Origin: Chloroflexota bacterium
Lineage (GTDB): Bacteria > Chloroflexota > Dehalococcoidia > Bin125
Direction: 5' to 3'
DNA: 5,516 bases
Assembly (NCBI GenBank): GCA_026705105.1
Contig: JAPPBK010000039.1
Span: forward strand, 1-5,516
This document shows, in pieces, positions 1-5,516 of this stretch (the first letter of the stretch is position 1; the number at the start of each line of letters is the position of its first letter). Below the pieces are notes generated by a model, which had not been told where the DNA came from, ran no database searches, and saw only the letters and a program-made list of their open reading frames with translations. Both the position numbers and the translations under genes were made by a program.

Positions 1-1015
1 CTGACATGGCCGCCTGCCCGCGAGGCGGAGCGAGACCGATCCAGTTGGATCGAATCTCGGCCTCGCGAGCGCCCTGCTCCACGGCGATTCCGACGCGGTT
101 GCCTGAGACGAAGTTCGGTTCGATGGTTCCGACTCTCGTCTCTGACGAGCCTGGACCCAGAAACACGCCTACATAGTTCGCCGCCGGTCGACCGTCGCGC
201 CGCAGGCCAATGCGGTTGCCGTCGATGGAGACCGAATGCCTGGTCTCGCGCACCTCGATCCCCGCGACTTCACTATGTCCGATCGTGTTGTCGCGGATGG
301 TCGCCTGGGCGGAGTCGACGATCAGGATGCCGTCGTCGTTCGGCGCGGCGCGACCGTCGGCGGCAATGCCGATCAGGTTGCCGATAATCTGCGCGTCCAC
401 GCTGCCGCCGCCGCCTACGACGATGCCGTGTCCCGTTCGTCTCGAGACGCTGTTGCCGCCGATCCGATTGTCCTCAATCCGCGCTCCGCGAGCGCCGGCG
501 AGCACGGCGACGCCACTCAACCGATTGGGCCCTGTTGTGTTGTTCGCCCGGAGCCCGATCCAGTTGCCCTCGATCCACGCGTCTGAGGCATCGGACCCGA
601 TTACCCCAATCCCGTAGCGCTCGAAGCCGACGATGCCCAGACCGCTCACCCGCCCGCTCGCCGCGCGCAGCTCCAGTCCGGCGGCGTCGCCTGCCCGCGC
701 GCCGTCAATCCAGACGCTCGGCTGCAGATCGGATGAAGGCTCGCCATCCGAGCCGAGTATCGCGATGCCGGAGTCGTCCAGCGGCGGCAGCGGAGAGATA
801 GGCCGGATCGTCATCCCCGAAGCGAAGCGAATCGCGTCGCCGCCCGAGGATGCGTTCGCCCCCTCGATCGCCCAGCGCAGCGTGCCGGGACCGTTGTCGC
901 CGTCGGACGTGACGAGCCATTCATTCGTCGACTGCGCCGAGATCGGTAGAGCGGCGAGCACGAGCAGGCCAGCCAGCACTGCGCCAAGCGCGACCAGTGT
1001 CGTGCGGAGATTCAC
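1..1015 (-). CDS. Exported right-handed parallel beta-helix repeat protein (3' end outside window)
   Basis: The reading frame is open from a GTG at 1015 to the left edge, giving 338 residues without a stop, so the C-terminus is missing. An in-frame TAG at 1027-1025 rules out a start further upstream; the ribosome binding site is weak. Residues 1-27 form a signal peptide (NLRTT, a long hydrophobic stretch, then PISA before Gln28), so the product is exported. Residues 40-55 read DNGPGTLRWAIEGANA, a motif typical of the N-terminus of CSLREA/Pmp-like beta-helix surface proteins. From about residue 147 there are repeated coils: WIEGNWIGL (147-155), RIEDNRIGG, QIIGNLIGIAADG, TIRDNTIGH, SIDGNRIGLRRDG and EIRSNWIGL (320-329). 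The Asn and Ile-Gly positions are the stacked-turn residues of NosD/pectate-lyase-like helices. No enzyme active site can be recognised, so adhesion or polysaccharide binding is an inference. It follows the Ig-like gene on the same strand by 49 bp and is probably co-transcribed with it. Confidence 0.82.
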   Translation of the reverse strand, partial: MNLRTTLVALGAVLAGLLVLAALPISAQSTNEWLVTSDGDNGPGTLRWAIEGANASSGGDAIRFASGMTIRPISPLPPLDDSGIAILGSDGEPSSDLQPSVWIDGARAGDAAGLELRAASGRVSGLGIVGFERYGIGVIGSDASDAWIEGNWIGLRANNTTGPNRLSGVAVLAGARGARIEDNRIGGNSVSRRTGHGIVVGGGGSVDAQIIGNLIGIAADGRAAPNDDGILIVDSAQATIRDNTIGHSEVAGIEVRETRHSVSIDGNRIGLRRDGRPAANYVGVFLGPGSSETRVGTIEPNFVSGNRVGIAVEQGAREAEIRSNWIGLAPPRGQAAMS

Positions 1016-1064
1016 ACGATCACTCTATGTCGGGACTGCGCGGAAGCGGAACGCTAGCCCTGCG

Positions 1065-2750
1065 TCAGCGGCGCTCGACGTTGGGCAGCAGCGCCGCCGA
1101 TTGCAGCACCAGATGGAAGCTGTCGCCCGTCTGCAGCGTGAAGTCGACTGCGCCGGGCACGTTGGCGGTGAACCAGGCCTGCCAGCCGCCGGTCTCGTTC
1201 TGACGCCAGGCGGCCGAGACGACGTGCCGGATCGAATCGACGATCTGGCTGACCGGCATCTCGGGACCGAGCCAGACGAGGTTGTTCCAGCTTGCCCGCA
1301 GCGGCACGCCTTCGCCGAGCAGATCGGAGATCAGGCCGCGATCGTTGACTTGCGCCTTGGCGATCAGCCAGGCCTGCGCCCAGGTCGAATCGATCTGGGG
1401 GACAGTGTCGGTGTGTTCGAGACTGAAGGTGGCGGAGGCAACGCCATCCTGGGTCGTGCTCACCACGGGATGGACGTGCGCGCCGGCTCCGCTGACCAGC
1501 GGTCGCCATCTCACCTGGTGCATGCCCGCGACCGGCTGTCCGATCTCGTCAACCACTTCCGCTTCGACCACGTAGCGAGTGAGCGCCGCGAACTCGTCGA
1601 TCAACGGTTCGCTCAGGTCGCTCAAGGCCTCTCTGGCTCGCAGATACATCGCCACCGGCGGGCCGGTGACTCGGACCGACAGCTCGTCGCTCAGCGTGTC
1701 GTCGTCGTCCGTCCAGGTTGCCGTCAACGTGTGCGTGCCGAGCCGCGCGCTGCTCGCGTCCAGATGCGCCCGCGCACTGCCCGAGCCGTCCGTGACGAGT
1801 GACTCGCCGTCTCCTTCGGCCGACACGACCAGACCGCCCGCAGGCAGGAAGCGGATTCGCTTGTTGGGCACGCCCTGCCGGCGCTCATCCAGCAGCAGCA
1901 CCTGGAGCGATCCGGACTCGCCGATGATGCCTCGTTCGATCGCCGCCTCGTCTACGGAGACGATGCGCAGGGTGGTCGGCGCGCCGTAGAGTCGGAACTC
2001 GAAGGTCAGCTGCGCCGAACCGCTGCTCGCCAGGATCCGTACATTGCCGGGACCCGATGAGAGCGTCGCGCGGGCTTCCCCAGATGCGGTCGCGGTCAGG
2101 GTCAGCGCCGTCGAGCTCGACTCCGTTCCTCGCTGCAACCTGGCGCTTGCGGGCGCCTCGGTCAGTTCCAGCGTTAACTCGGCCGAGGGCACCCTGACGC
2201 CGGCGCTGTCCATCGCGACGACGCGGATCTGGTGCTGCCGTGCGGCGTCGAGGTTTGCGCCGTCGCTGGGCTGCACGAGACGCAGCTCGCTGGGCTCCCC
2301 GACGAAGCGGATCGTCACCGTGTCGACCAGCGATCCCACTCGGGCCGTAACGACGGACGTTCCGGCGCGGCCGTCGGCGAACAGGCTCACCGAGGCGCCG
2401 CGAATGTCGTTGCCCACGTCGTGCAGCGGAGTCGTGATCTCGGTTGGACCGCTCGATCCGGTGAACGCGCCAAGCTCCGTCGAGAGCTGGACCCGCGTCT
2501 CCGCGCCGGCGGCGCTGGCCGGGATCCGTACCGTCACGGTCGATTCACCACCTCGGGCGAGGATTGCCGTTGGATGCGCAGTCACCGACAGCACGCGCTG
2601 CGCCGAGGCGCGACCGACGTCGGAGGCGATGAGCACCGCAGCGAGCGCCAACAGCATGACCGCGAACGCGGCGCCGAGTCCGCTCGCGCGCCTGCGTACC
2701 GGGCGCACAGCCAGGGTCAGGCAAAGACAGGCGATCCGGCCGATCATCAC
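1065..2750 (-). CDS. Exported multi-domain Ig-like (invasin/Big-type) surface protein
   Basis: The protein has 561 residues from GTG at 2750; an ATG directly follows at 2747 and may be the true start. A GTG at 2708 would give a shorter, more canonical signal peptide. The basic stretch RPVRRRASG (16-24), a hydrophobic core (about 25-42) and the ASA cleavage site (48-50, before Gln51) indicate export. Four beta-sandwich-like segments follow, at about 51-150, 153-256, 258-363 and 365-484. They show bacterial Ig-like (Big_1/invasin) features: 'Gly-x-Ser-Thr-Val-Thr-Val' strands, 'Gly-Val-Pro-Asn/Gln-Pro-Val-Ala-Gly' turns and 'Asp-Gly-x-Gly/Ala-x-Ala' edges (321-327, 435-440). The third domain has an Asp run, WTDDDDTLSDE (346-356). 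Residues 486-552 (SWNNLVWLGPEMP, then GGWQAWF and LQTGDSFHLVL) resemble a small C-terminal module common in secreted Chloroflexota and Actinomycetota proteins. There is no LPXTG motif or clear C-terminal membrane anchor. A structural or adhesive surface role is inferred; no enzyme signature was seen. Confidence 0.78.
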   Translation of the reverse strand: MMIGRIACLCLTLAVRPVRRRASGLGAAFAVMLLALAAVLIASDVGRASAQRVLSVTAHPTAILARGGESTVTVRIPASAAGAETRVQLSTELGAFTGSSGPTEITTPLHDVGNDIRGASVSLFADGRAGTSVVTARVGSLVDTVTIRFVGEPSELRLVQPSDGANLDAARQHQIRVVAMDSAGVRVPSAELTLELTEAPASARLQRGTESSSTALTLTATASGEARATLSSGPGNVRILASSGSAQLTFEFRLYGAPTTLRIVSVDEAAIERGIIGESGSLQVLLLDERRQGVPNKRIRFLPAGGLVVSAEGDGESLVTDGSGSARAHLDASSARLGTHTLTATWTDDDDTLSDELSVRVTGPPVAMYLRAREALSDLSEPLIDEFAALTRYVVEAEVVDEIGQPVAGMHQVRWRPLVSGAGAHVHPVVSTTQDGVASATFSLEHTDTVPQIDSTWAQAWLIAKAQVNDRGLISDLLGEGVPLRASWNNLVWLGPEMPVSQIVDSIRHVVSAAWRQNETGGWQAWFTANVPGAVDFTLQTGDSFHLVLQSAALLPNVERR

Positions 2751-2822
2751 AGGCTCAGTGTACGCACCGTGCTGAGTCCCGCCCGCGCGTCGGATTGGCG
2801 GAGCGCAACAATCGCTGCGGTT

Positions 2823-2852
2823 TTACCAACGCTTCACGCGCCCGCCTAGACT
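2823..2852 (+). promoter_or_regulatory. Weak candidate sigma70-type promoter for the crotonase gene
   Basis: TTACCA (2823-2828) and TAGACT (2847-2852) are 18 bp apart, each with 4 of 6 bases matching the -35 and -10 consensus. Transcription would start near 2859, about 50 bp ahead of the start codon. This lies in the only gap between the divergent gene groups (2751-2912), which must contain start signals for both. No comparably good pair was found facing left, and no clear operator palindrome was seen. Matches this weak occur often by chance. Confidence 0.25.
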
Positions 2853-2912
2853 TGCCAGCGACCGCCGACCGCACCGGGTTCGGCGTGCAACCCTGTCGAA
2901 AGGCAACGCACA

Positions 2913-3740
2913 ATGTCCAACCACGAAGCCTGGCCCGATGCCCCGACACCGCCCGACAACGGCGAGTGGGAAGTCACGATCTGGGACATCACCGACAACG
3001 GTGCGCTGGCGATCACGCTCAACCGCCCCGAACGGCTCAACGCGCTCTCCTTCCGCCTGCTGTACGAGCTGCAGGCATTGATCGATTTCGCCGCCGCCCG
3101 CCCCGACATCAGGGTCGTCACGCTGCGCGGGTCTGGCACGCAGGCATTCTGCTCGGGCGACGACCTCTACGGCATGGAACCGACGACCAGCATCGACTCC
3201 TCGATTACGGTGCATCATCCCTTCATCCTCTCGCTGCGCGCATTGAAGAAGCCGGTCATCGCGCTGGTCACCGGCTGGGCGCTGGGTCACGGCTGGGAGA
3301 TCGCCTGCGCCTGCGACATCCGGCTCTGCGCCGACAACCTCGAGGTGGGCGACCACCGCGCCCAGCGCGCCATCGGCATGAACGGCGGCACGACCTGGTT
3401 CGCGCCCAGGATCATCGGTCGCGGGCGAGCGCTCGAGTTGCTGATGACCGGCCGTCACATGTTCGCCGAGGAAGCACTGCAATCGGGCTGGGCGAACCAT
3501 GTCTGGCCGCTGGAGGACTTCGATCGCGAGGCCGCCGATTACATCGACCAACTGACCAAGCTCCCGACCCTCAACCTGTCCGCCTTCAAGGAGATGATCG
3601 ACTACTCCGCCGAACACTCACTGCGCGACAGCCTGGCCCACGAGGTCGAGGTCGCCGACCGTTACCGCTACAGCGAAGACGCCCGCGAAGGCCGCCGAGC
3701 ATGGCGCGAGAAACGCCCCTCGGTGTTCCGCGGCTACTGA
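2913..3740 (+). CDS. Enoyl-CoA hydratase/isomerase-family (crotonase) protein
   Basis: This 275-residue protein has the usual crotonase length. The ATG at 2913 is preceded by GAAAGG (2898-2903), 9 nt away, a good ribosome binding site. The fold signature is clear: ALAITLNRPERLNALS (31-46), the first oxyanion-hole loop AFCSGDDLYGME (78-89), and the second loop GWALGHGWEIACACDIRLCA (121-140). These are followed by GGTTWFAPRIIGRGRALELL (158-177) and the typical 'TGRHMFAEEALQSGWANHVWP' region (179-199). The family binds acyl-CoA and stabilises an enolate; members hydrate, isomerise, decarboxylate or hydrolyse CoA thioesters in the cytoplasm. Glu129 corresponds to the first catalytic Glu of rat enoyl-CoA hydratase (Glu144). 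The second (Glu164) has no counterpart: the segment reads VGDHRAQRAIG (145-155). Hydratase activity is therefore uncertain and the exact reaction cannot be named. It is first in the rightward group, 50 bp ahead of the PaREP1-like gene and about 440 bp ahead of the thiolase, suggesting acyl-CoA metabolism. Confidence 0.92.
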   Translation: MSNHEAWPDAPTPPDNGEWEVTIWDITDNGALAITLNRPERLNALSFRLLYELQALIDFAAARPDIRVVTLRGSGTQAFCSGDDLYGMEPTTSIDSSITVHHPFILSLRALKKPVIALVTGWALGHGWEIACACDIRLCADNLEVGDHRAQRAIGMNGGTTWFAPRIIGRGRALELLMTGRHMFAEEALQSGWANHVWPLEDFDREAADYIDQLTKLPTLNLSAFKEMIDYSAEHSLRDSLAHEVEVADRYRYSEDAREGRRAWREKRPSVFRGY

Positions 3741-3775
3741 GTCGGACTCGACCCGCAGTCAGCTACGCTTAAACC

Positions 3776-3782
3776 AAGGGAG
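3776..3782 (+). promoter_or_regulatory. Ribosome binding site supporting a TTG start
   Basis: AAGGGAG lies 8 nt before the TTG at 3791 and is a strong anti-16S match at good spacing. A second purine-rich site, GAAGAAGG (3809-3816), lies only 4 nt before an in-frame ATG at 3821. The upstream pair is preferred because it has better spacing and because the ten residues it adds (TTQAYEEGS) fit the start of the first helix in this family as recalled. Confidence 0.6.
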
Positions 3783-3790
3783 TAGAGGCA

Positions 3791-4141
3791 TTGACAACCC
3801 AAGCCTACGAAGAAGGCAGCATGACGCTGCTTGAACAGGCTCTAACGGAGTTGGCCGCCGGCGATGTCAGGCAGGCATCGGAGAAGGGTTGGGGTTCGGT
3901 TGCCCTTGCGATCAAGGCCTTGTGTGAGCGCCGCGGATGGAACCACGGCCGTCATCGAGATCTCTATGTGACGATTGATCGGCTGGTTGACGAGACGGGC
4001 GATCAAGAAATCGACACGCTGTTCGCGTCAGCCAACATGCTCCATGTCAACTTCTATGAGAATCACGAGGGCGCCGCCAAGGTCGCCCAACGCCTCGAAC
4101 GTGTACAGCTCTTCATCGACAAGCTCGACGCGTTGCCCTGA
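3791..4141 (+). CDS. PaREP1-family, HEPN-like small helical protein
   Basis: This 116-residue, mostly helical protein starts at TTG (3791), with ATG 3821 as the alternative. Conserved-looking blocks are LLEQALTELAAGDVRQASEKGWGS (13-36), RRGWNHGRHRDL (47-58) and LFASANMLHVNFYENH (77-92). The 'ASEKGWG', 'RGWxHxxHRDL' and 'LHxNFYE' patterns match my recollection of the PaREP1/PaREP8 family (Pfam PaREP1), found in archaea and scattered in bacteria and related in fold to HEPN domains. The stretch 47-55 also fits the HEPN ribonuclease pattern R-x4-6-H (Arg47/His52 or Arg48/His55), but no function is established for this family, so RNase activity is speculation. No signal peptide or membrane segment is seen. 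It sits 50 bp after the crotonase and 38 bp before the thiolase on the same strand. By hand count, 35 of 116 codons end in A or T, against about 8-12% in samples of both neighbours, which suggests separate ancestry. Confidence 0.76.
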   Translation: MTTQAYEEGSMTLLEQALTELAAGDVRQASEKGWGSVALAIKALCERRGWNHGRHRDLYVTIDRLVDETGDQEIDTLFASANMLHVNFYENHEGAAKVAQRLERVQLFIDKLDALP

Positions 4142-4179
4142 TATCCTGCGGCGAAACCACCAGCAATCCAGGAGTCACC

Positions 4180-5406
4180 ATGCCCAAGACCTACATCCTC
4201 GGCGGTTACCAGTCCGACTTTGCCCGCAACTGGCGCAAGGAAGAGCACAACCTGCGCGACGTGATGGCCGAGACCGTTCACGGCGCGCTGGACGCCGTCT
4301 CGATGGAGCCCGGCGACATCGACACCGCCCACGTCGGCAACTTCGCCGGCGAGCTCTATGCCAAGCAGGGGCAGCTCGGCGGCTTCTTCGCCGAGATCAA
4401 CCCCGACTTCGGCGGCTTGCCGACCTCGCGGCATGAGGCCGCCTGCGCCTCGGGTAGCATCTCGATCCTGATGGCCTCGGCCGAGCTTGAGGCCGAGCGC
4501 TACGGCACCGCGCTGGTGCTCGGCGTCGAGCAGATGAAGACCGTCAGCCCGGTCGAGGGCGGCGACTTCCTCGGCACCGCCGGCTGGTACGAGCTCGAGG
4601 CCGAGGGCGTTGATCTGCCCTTCCCCAAGCTCTTCGGCCGACTGGGCGACGTCTACGACGAGCGCTACGGTCTCGACCCGGCCCACCTCCAGCGACTGGC
4701 CGAGCTCAACTACGAGAACGCCAAGCGCAATCCGGGCGCGCAGACTCGCGGATGGCTGGGCGATGTTCAGACTGATCTCAGCGAGGGCAAGTACGTGGCT
4801 CCGATCACCGGTCGGCTGCTGCTGCGCGACTGCTCGCAGATCACCGACGGCGCCGCCGCGCTGATCCTCGCCAACGAGGAACGCGCGACCGAGTGGGCCG
4901 AAGCCCGCGGCATCGACCTCGCCAACGTGCCGACGATCCAGGGCTGGGGGCACCACACCGCCGCGCTGACATTCGACGAAAAGATCGCCCAGGCCCAGGG
5001 CGACGACTACGTGCTGCCGCACACGCGCCGCACCATCACTGACGCCTACCAGCGCGCCGGTATCGACGGTCCCTCCGAGCTCGACGCAATCGAGACCCAC
5101 GACTGCTTCACCACCAGCCACTACATGGCCATCGACCACTTCGGCATCACCGAGCCGGGCAAGAGCTACGAGGCGATCGAGGACGGCCGCATCGACATGG
5201 GCGGCGAACTGCCGATGAACCCCTCCGGCGGCCTGATCGGCGGCGGACACCCGGTCGGCGCGACCGGCGTGCGTCAGGCGCTCGACTGCTGGAAGCAGGT
5301 CACCGGCAACGCCGGCGACTACCAGGTCGAGCAAGCCAGCCGTGCCGCCACGCTCAACATCGGCGGCTCCGGCACGACCTCCGTCTCGTTGATCATCGGT
5401 AGGTAA
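4180..5406 (+). CDS. SCP-x/archaeal-type thiolase (acetyl-CoA acetyltransferase family)
   Basis: The protein has 408 residues, normal for a thiolase. The ATG at 4180 follows AGGAG (4170-4174) with a 5-nt spacer. The nucleophilic cysteine is Cys89 in HEAACASGS (85-93). The HDCF motif of SCP2-type thiolases is at 307-310, and the GHP loop GGGHPVGATG is at 354-363 with His357. The usual C-terminal CxG cysteine is absent: the end reads LNIGGSGTTSVSLIIGR (392-408), as in archaeal acetoacetyl-CoA thiolases and SCP-x-like proteins. In that subfamily the HDCF cysteine is thought to act in its place. Thiolases form or cleave 3-ketoacyl-CoA through an acyl-Cys intermediate in the cytoplasm; the direction and chain length cannot be read here. 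Many relatives work with a small DUF35 OB-fold/zinc-ribbon partner, which is not in this window. It is the last gene of the rightward group and is followed at once by a strong hairpin. Third codon positions are about 92% G or C in the first 100 codons. Confidence 0.93.
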   Translation: MPKTYILGGYQSDFARNWRKEEHNLRDVMAETVHGALDAVSMEPGDIDTAHVGNFAGELYAKQGQLGGFFAEINPDFGGLPTSRHEAACASGSISILMASAELEAERYGTALVLGVEQMKTVSPVEGGDFLGTAGWYELEAEGVDLPFPKLFGRLGDVYDERYGLDPAHLQRLAELNYENAKRNPGAQTRGWLGDVQTDLSEGKYVAPITGRLLLRDCSQITDGAAALILANEERATEWAEARGIDLANVPTIQGWGHHTAALTFDEKIAQAQGDDYVLPHTRRTITDAYQRAGIDGPSELDAIETHDCFTTSHYMAIDHFGITEPGKSYEAIEDGRIDMGGELPMNPSGGLIGGGHPVGATGVRQALDCWKQVTGNAGDYQVEQASRAATLNIGGSGTTSVSLIIGR

Positions 5407-5415
5407 CGGGATTGC

Positions 5416-5441
5416 TCTCCCCCCGCGAAAGCGGGGGGAGA
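5416..5441 (+). terminator. Strong GAAA-tetraloop hairpin after the thiolase
   Basis: Bases 5416-5426 and 5431-5441 form a perfect 11-bp stem (TCTCCCCCCGC paired with GCGGGGGGAGA) closed by a GAAA (GNRA) loop. It begins 9 bp after the stop codon. No T-run follows (the next bases are TGTCCC), so it is not a classical intrinsic terminator. It could still end transcription or protect the mRNA 3' end. It is also part of the palindromic element described next. Confidence 0.55.
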
Positions 5442-5513
5442 TGTCCCGTAGGGACAGAGGGGGGCACTGACGGACGCCGACTGCCCCCCTCTGCCTTCGG
5501 CATCTCCCCCCGC
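5431..5513. repeat. Nested inverted repeat (REP/REPIN-like intergenic palindrome)
   Basis: Outer arms 5431-5443 and 5501-5513 pair over 13 bp (GCGGGGGGAGATG with its complement). Inner arms 5455-5466 and 5482-5493 pair over 12 bp (CAGAGGGGGGCA with its complement). Between outer and inner arms each side carries its own small hairpin: TCCC-GTA-GGGA on the left (5444-5454) and CC-TTC-GG on the right (5494-5500). The centre is a 15-nt loop (5467-5481). The small hairpins differ in sequence but keep pairing, which suggests structure is what is maintained. Such C/G-rich palindromes with variable inner hairpins are typical of elements scattered between genes in GC-rich bacteria. The copy number here cannot be known. 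The element probably extends beyond 5516. Confidence 0.85.
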
Positions 5514-5516
5514 AAC

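Noticed and set aside
633..1802. A 389-residue open frame on the plus strand
   Set aside because: It runs antisense across two exported proteins with signal peptides and domain patterns. Its product is Arg/Ser/Pro-rich with no recognisable domain.
2757..2762. TACACT as a -10 box for the leftward Ig-like gene
   Set aside because: No -35-like hexamer lies at suitable spacing, and the site is only 9 bp from the ATG at 2747 (6 bp from the GTG).
2044..2775. Plus-strand frames opposite the start of the Ig-like gene
   Set aside because: They are antisense shadows of the signal peptide and first Ig-like domains, with Ser/Thr/Arg-rich low-complexity products.
2823..3617. A 264-residue open frame on the minus strand opposite the crotonase
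   Set aside because: It is a shadow of the crotonase, whose motifs and ribosome binding site are clear.
3741..3752. Small hairpin GTCG-GACT-CGAC right after the crotonase stop
   Set aside because: A 4-bp stem without a T-run is too weak to call a terminator, and chance is enough to explain it.
2795..3772. A 325-residue plus-strand frame overlapping the crotonase in another frame
   Set aside because: The product is Arg/His/Pro-rich with no family features. The overlapping frame encodes the full crotonase fold.
3791..3796. An exact TTGACA that could be a -35 box
   Set aside because: There is no -10-like hexamer 16-18 bp downstream, and the bases are better explained as the TTG start codon and the next codon of the PaREP1-like gene.
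4063..5334. A 423-residue open frame on the minus strand across the thiolase
   Set aside because: It is antisense to a thiolase with full catalytic motifs. Long antisense frames are expected with such high third-position GC, and its Val/Gly/Ala-rich product shows no family features.

Overview
The window comes from a GC-rich bacterial genome. It has two halves transcribed away from each other. Several things suggest Chloroflexota (Dehalococcoidia/SAR202-like) or a similar GC-rich lineage: GTG and TTG starts, a PaREP1-type small protein, an SCP-x-like 'acetyl-CoA acetyltransferase', and an exported Ig-like protein whose C-terminal module looks like those common in Chloroflexota and Actinomycetota. 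This placement is recalled family knowledge, not a search result, and is moderate at best.

Left half (1-2750, minus strand): two exported proteins lie in tandem, 49 bp apart. Upstream is a 561-residue protein with a signal peptide, about four Ig-like beta-sandwich domains and a short C-terminal module (1065-2750). Downstream is a protein with a signal peptide and repeated 'I-x-x-N-x-I-G' beta-helix coils (1-1015), which runs off the left edge of the window. Both look like cell-surface or secreted adhesion or polysaccharide-interacting proteins, and they are probably co-transcribed.

Divergent gap (2751-2912): this 162-bp stretch must hold the start signals for both directions. Only a weak candidate promoter and a good ribosome binding site for the rightward gene are visible.

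Right half (2913-5406, plus strand): there are three genes. The first is a crotonase-superfamily protein (enoyl-CoA hydratase/isomerase-like, 2913-3740). The second is a small PaREP1/HEPN-like protein starting at TTG (3791-4141). The third is an SCP-x/archaeal-type thiolase (4180-5406). Crotonase and thiolase together suggest acyl-CoA metabolism (beta-oxidation-like or degradation of a CoA-linked acid). The small gene between them has clearly less GC at third codon positions, and its link to the pathway is unclear.

Right edge (5407-5516): a dense palindromic element follows the thiolase. An 11-bp GAAA-tetraloop hairpin is followed by a long nested inverted repeat (13-bp outer and 12-bp inner arms, each arm carrying its own small hairpin). 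It looks like a dispersed intergenic palindromic repeat (REP/REPIN-like), may also end transcription, and probably continues past the window.

No rRNA, tRNA, CRISPR array, transposase or phage gene was seen.
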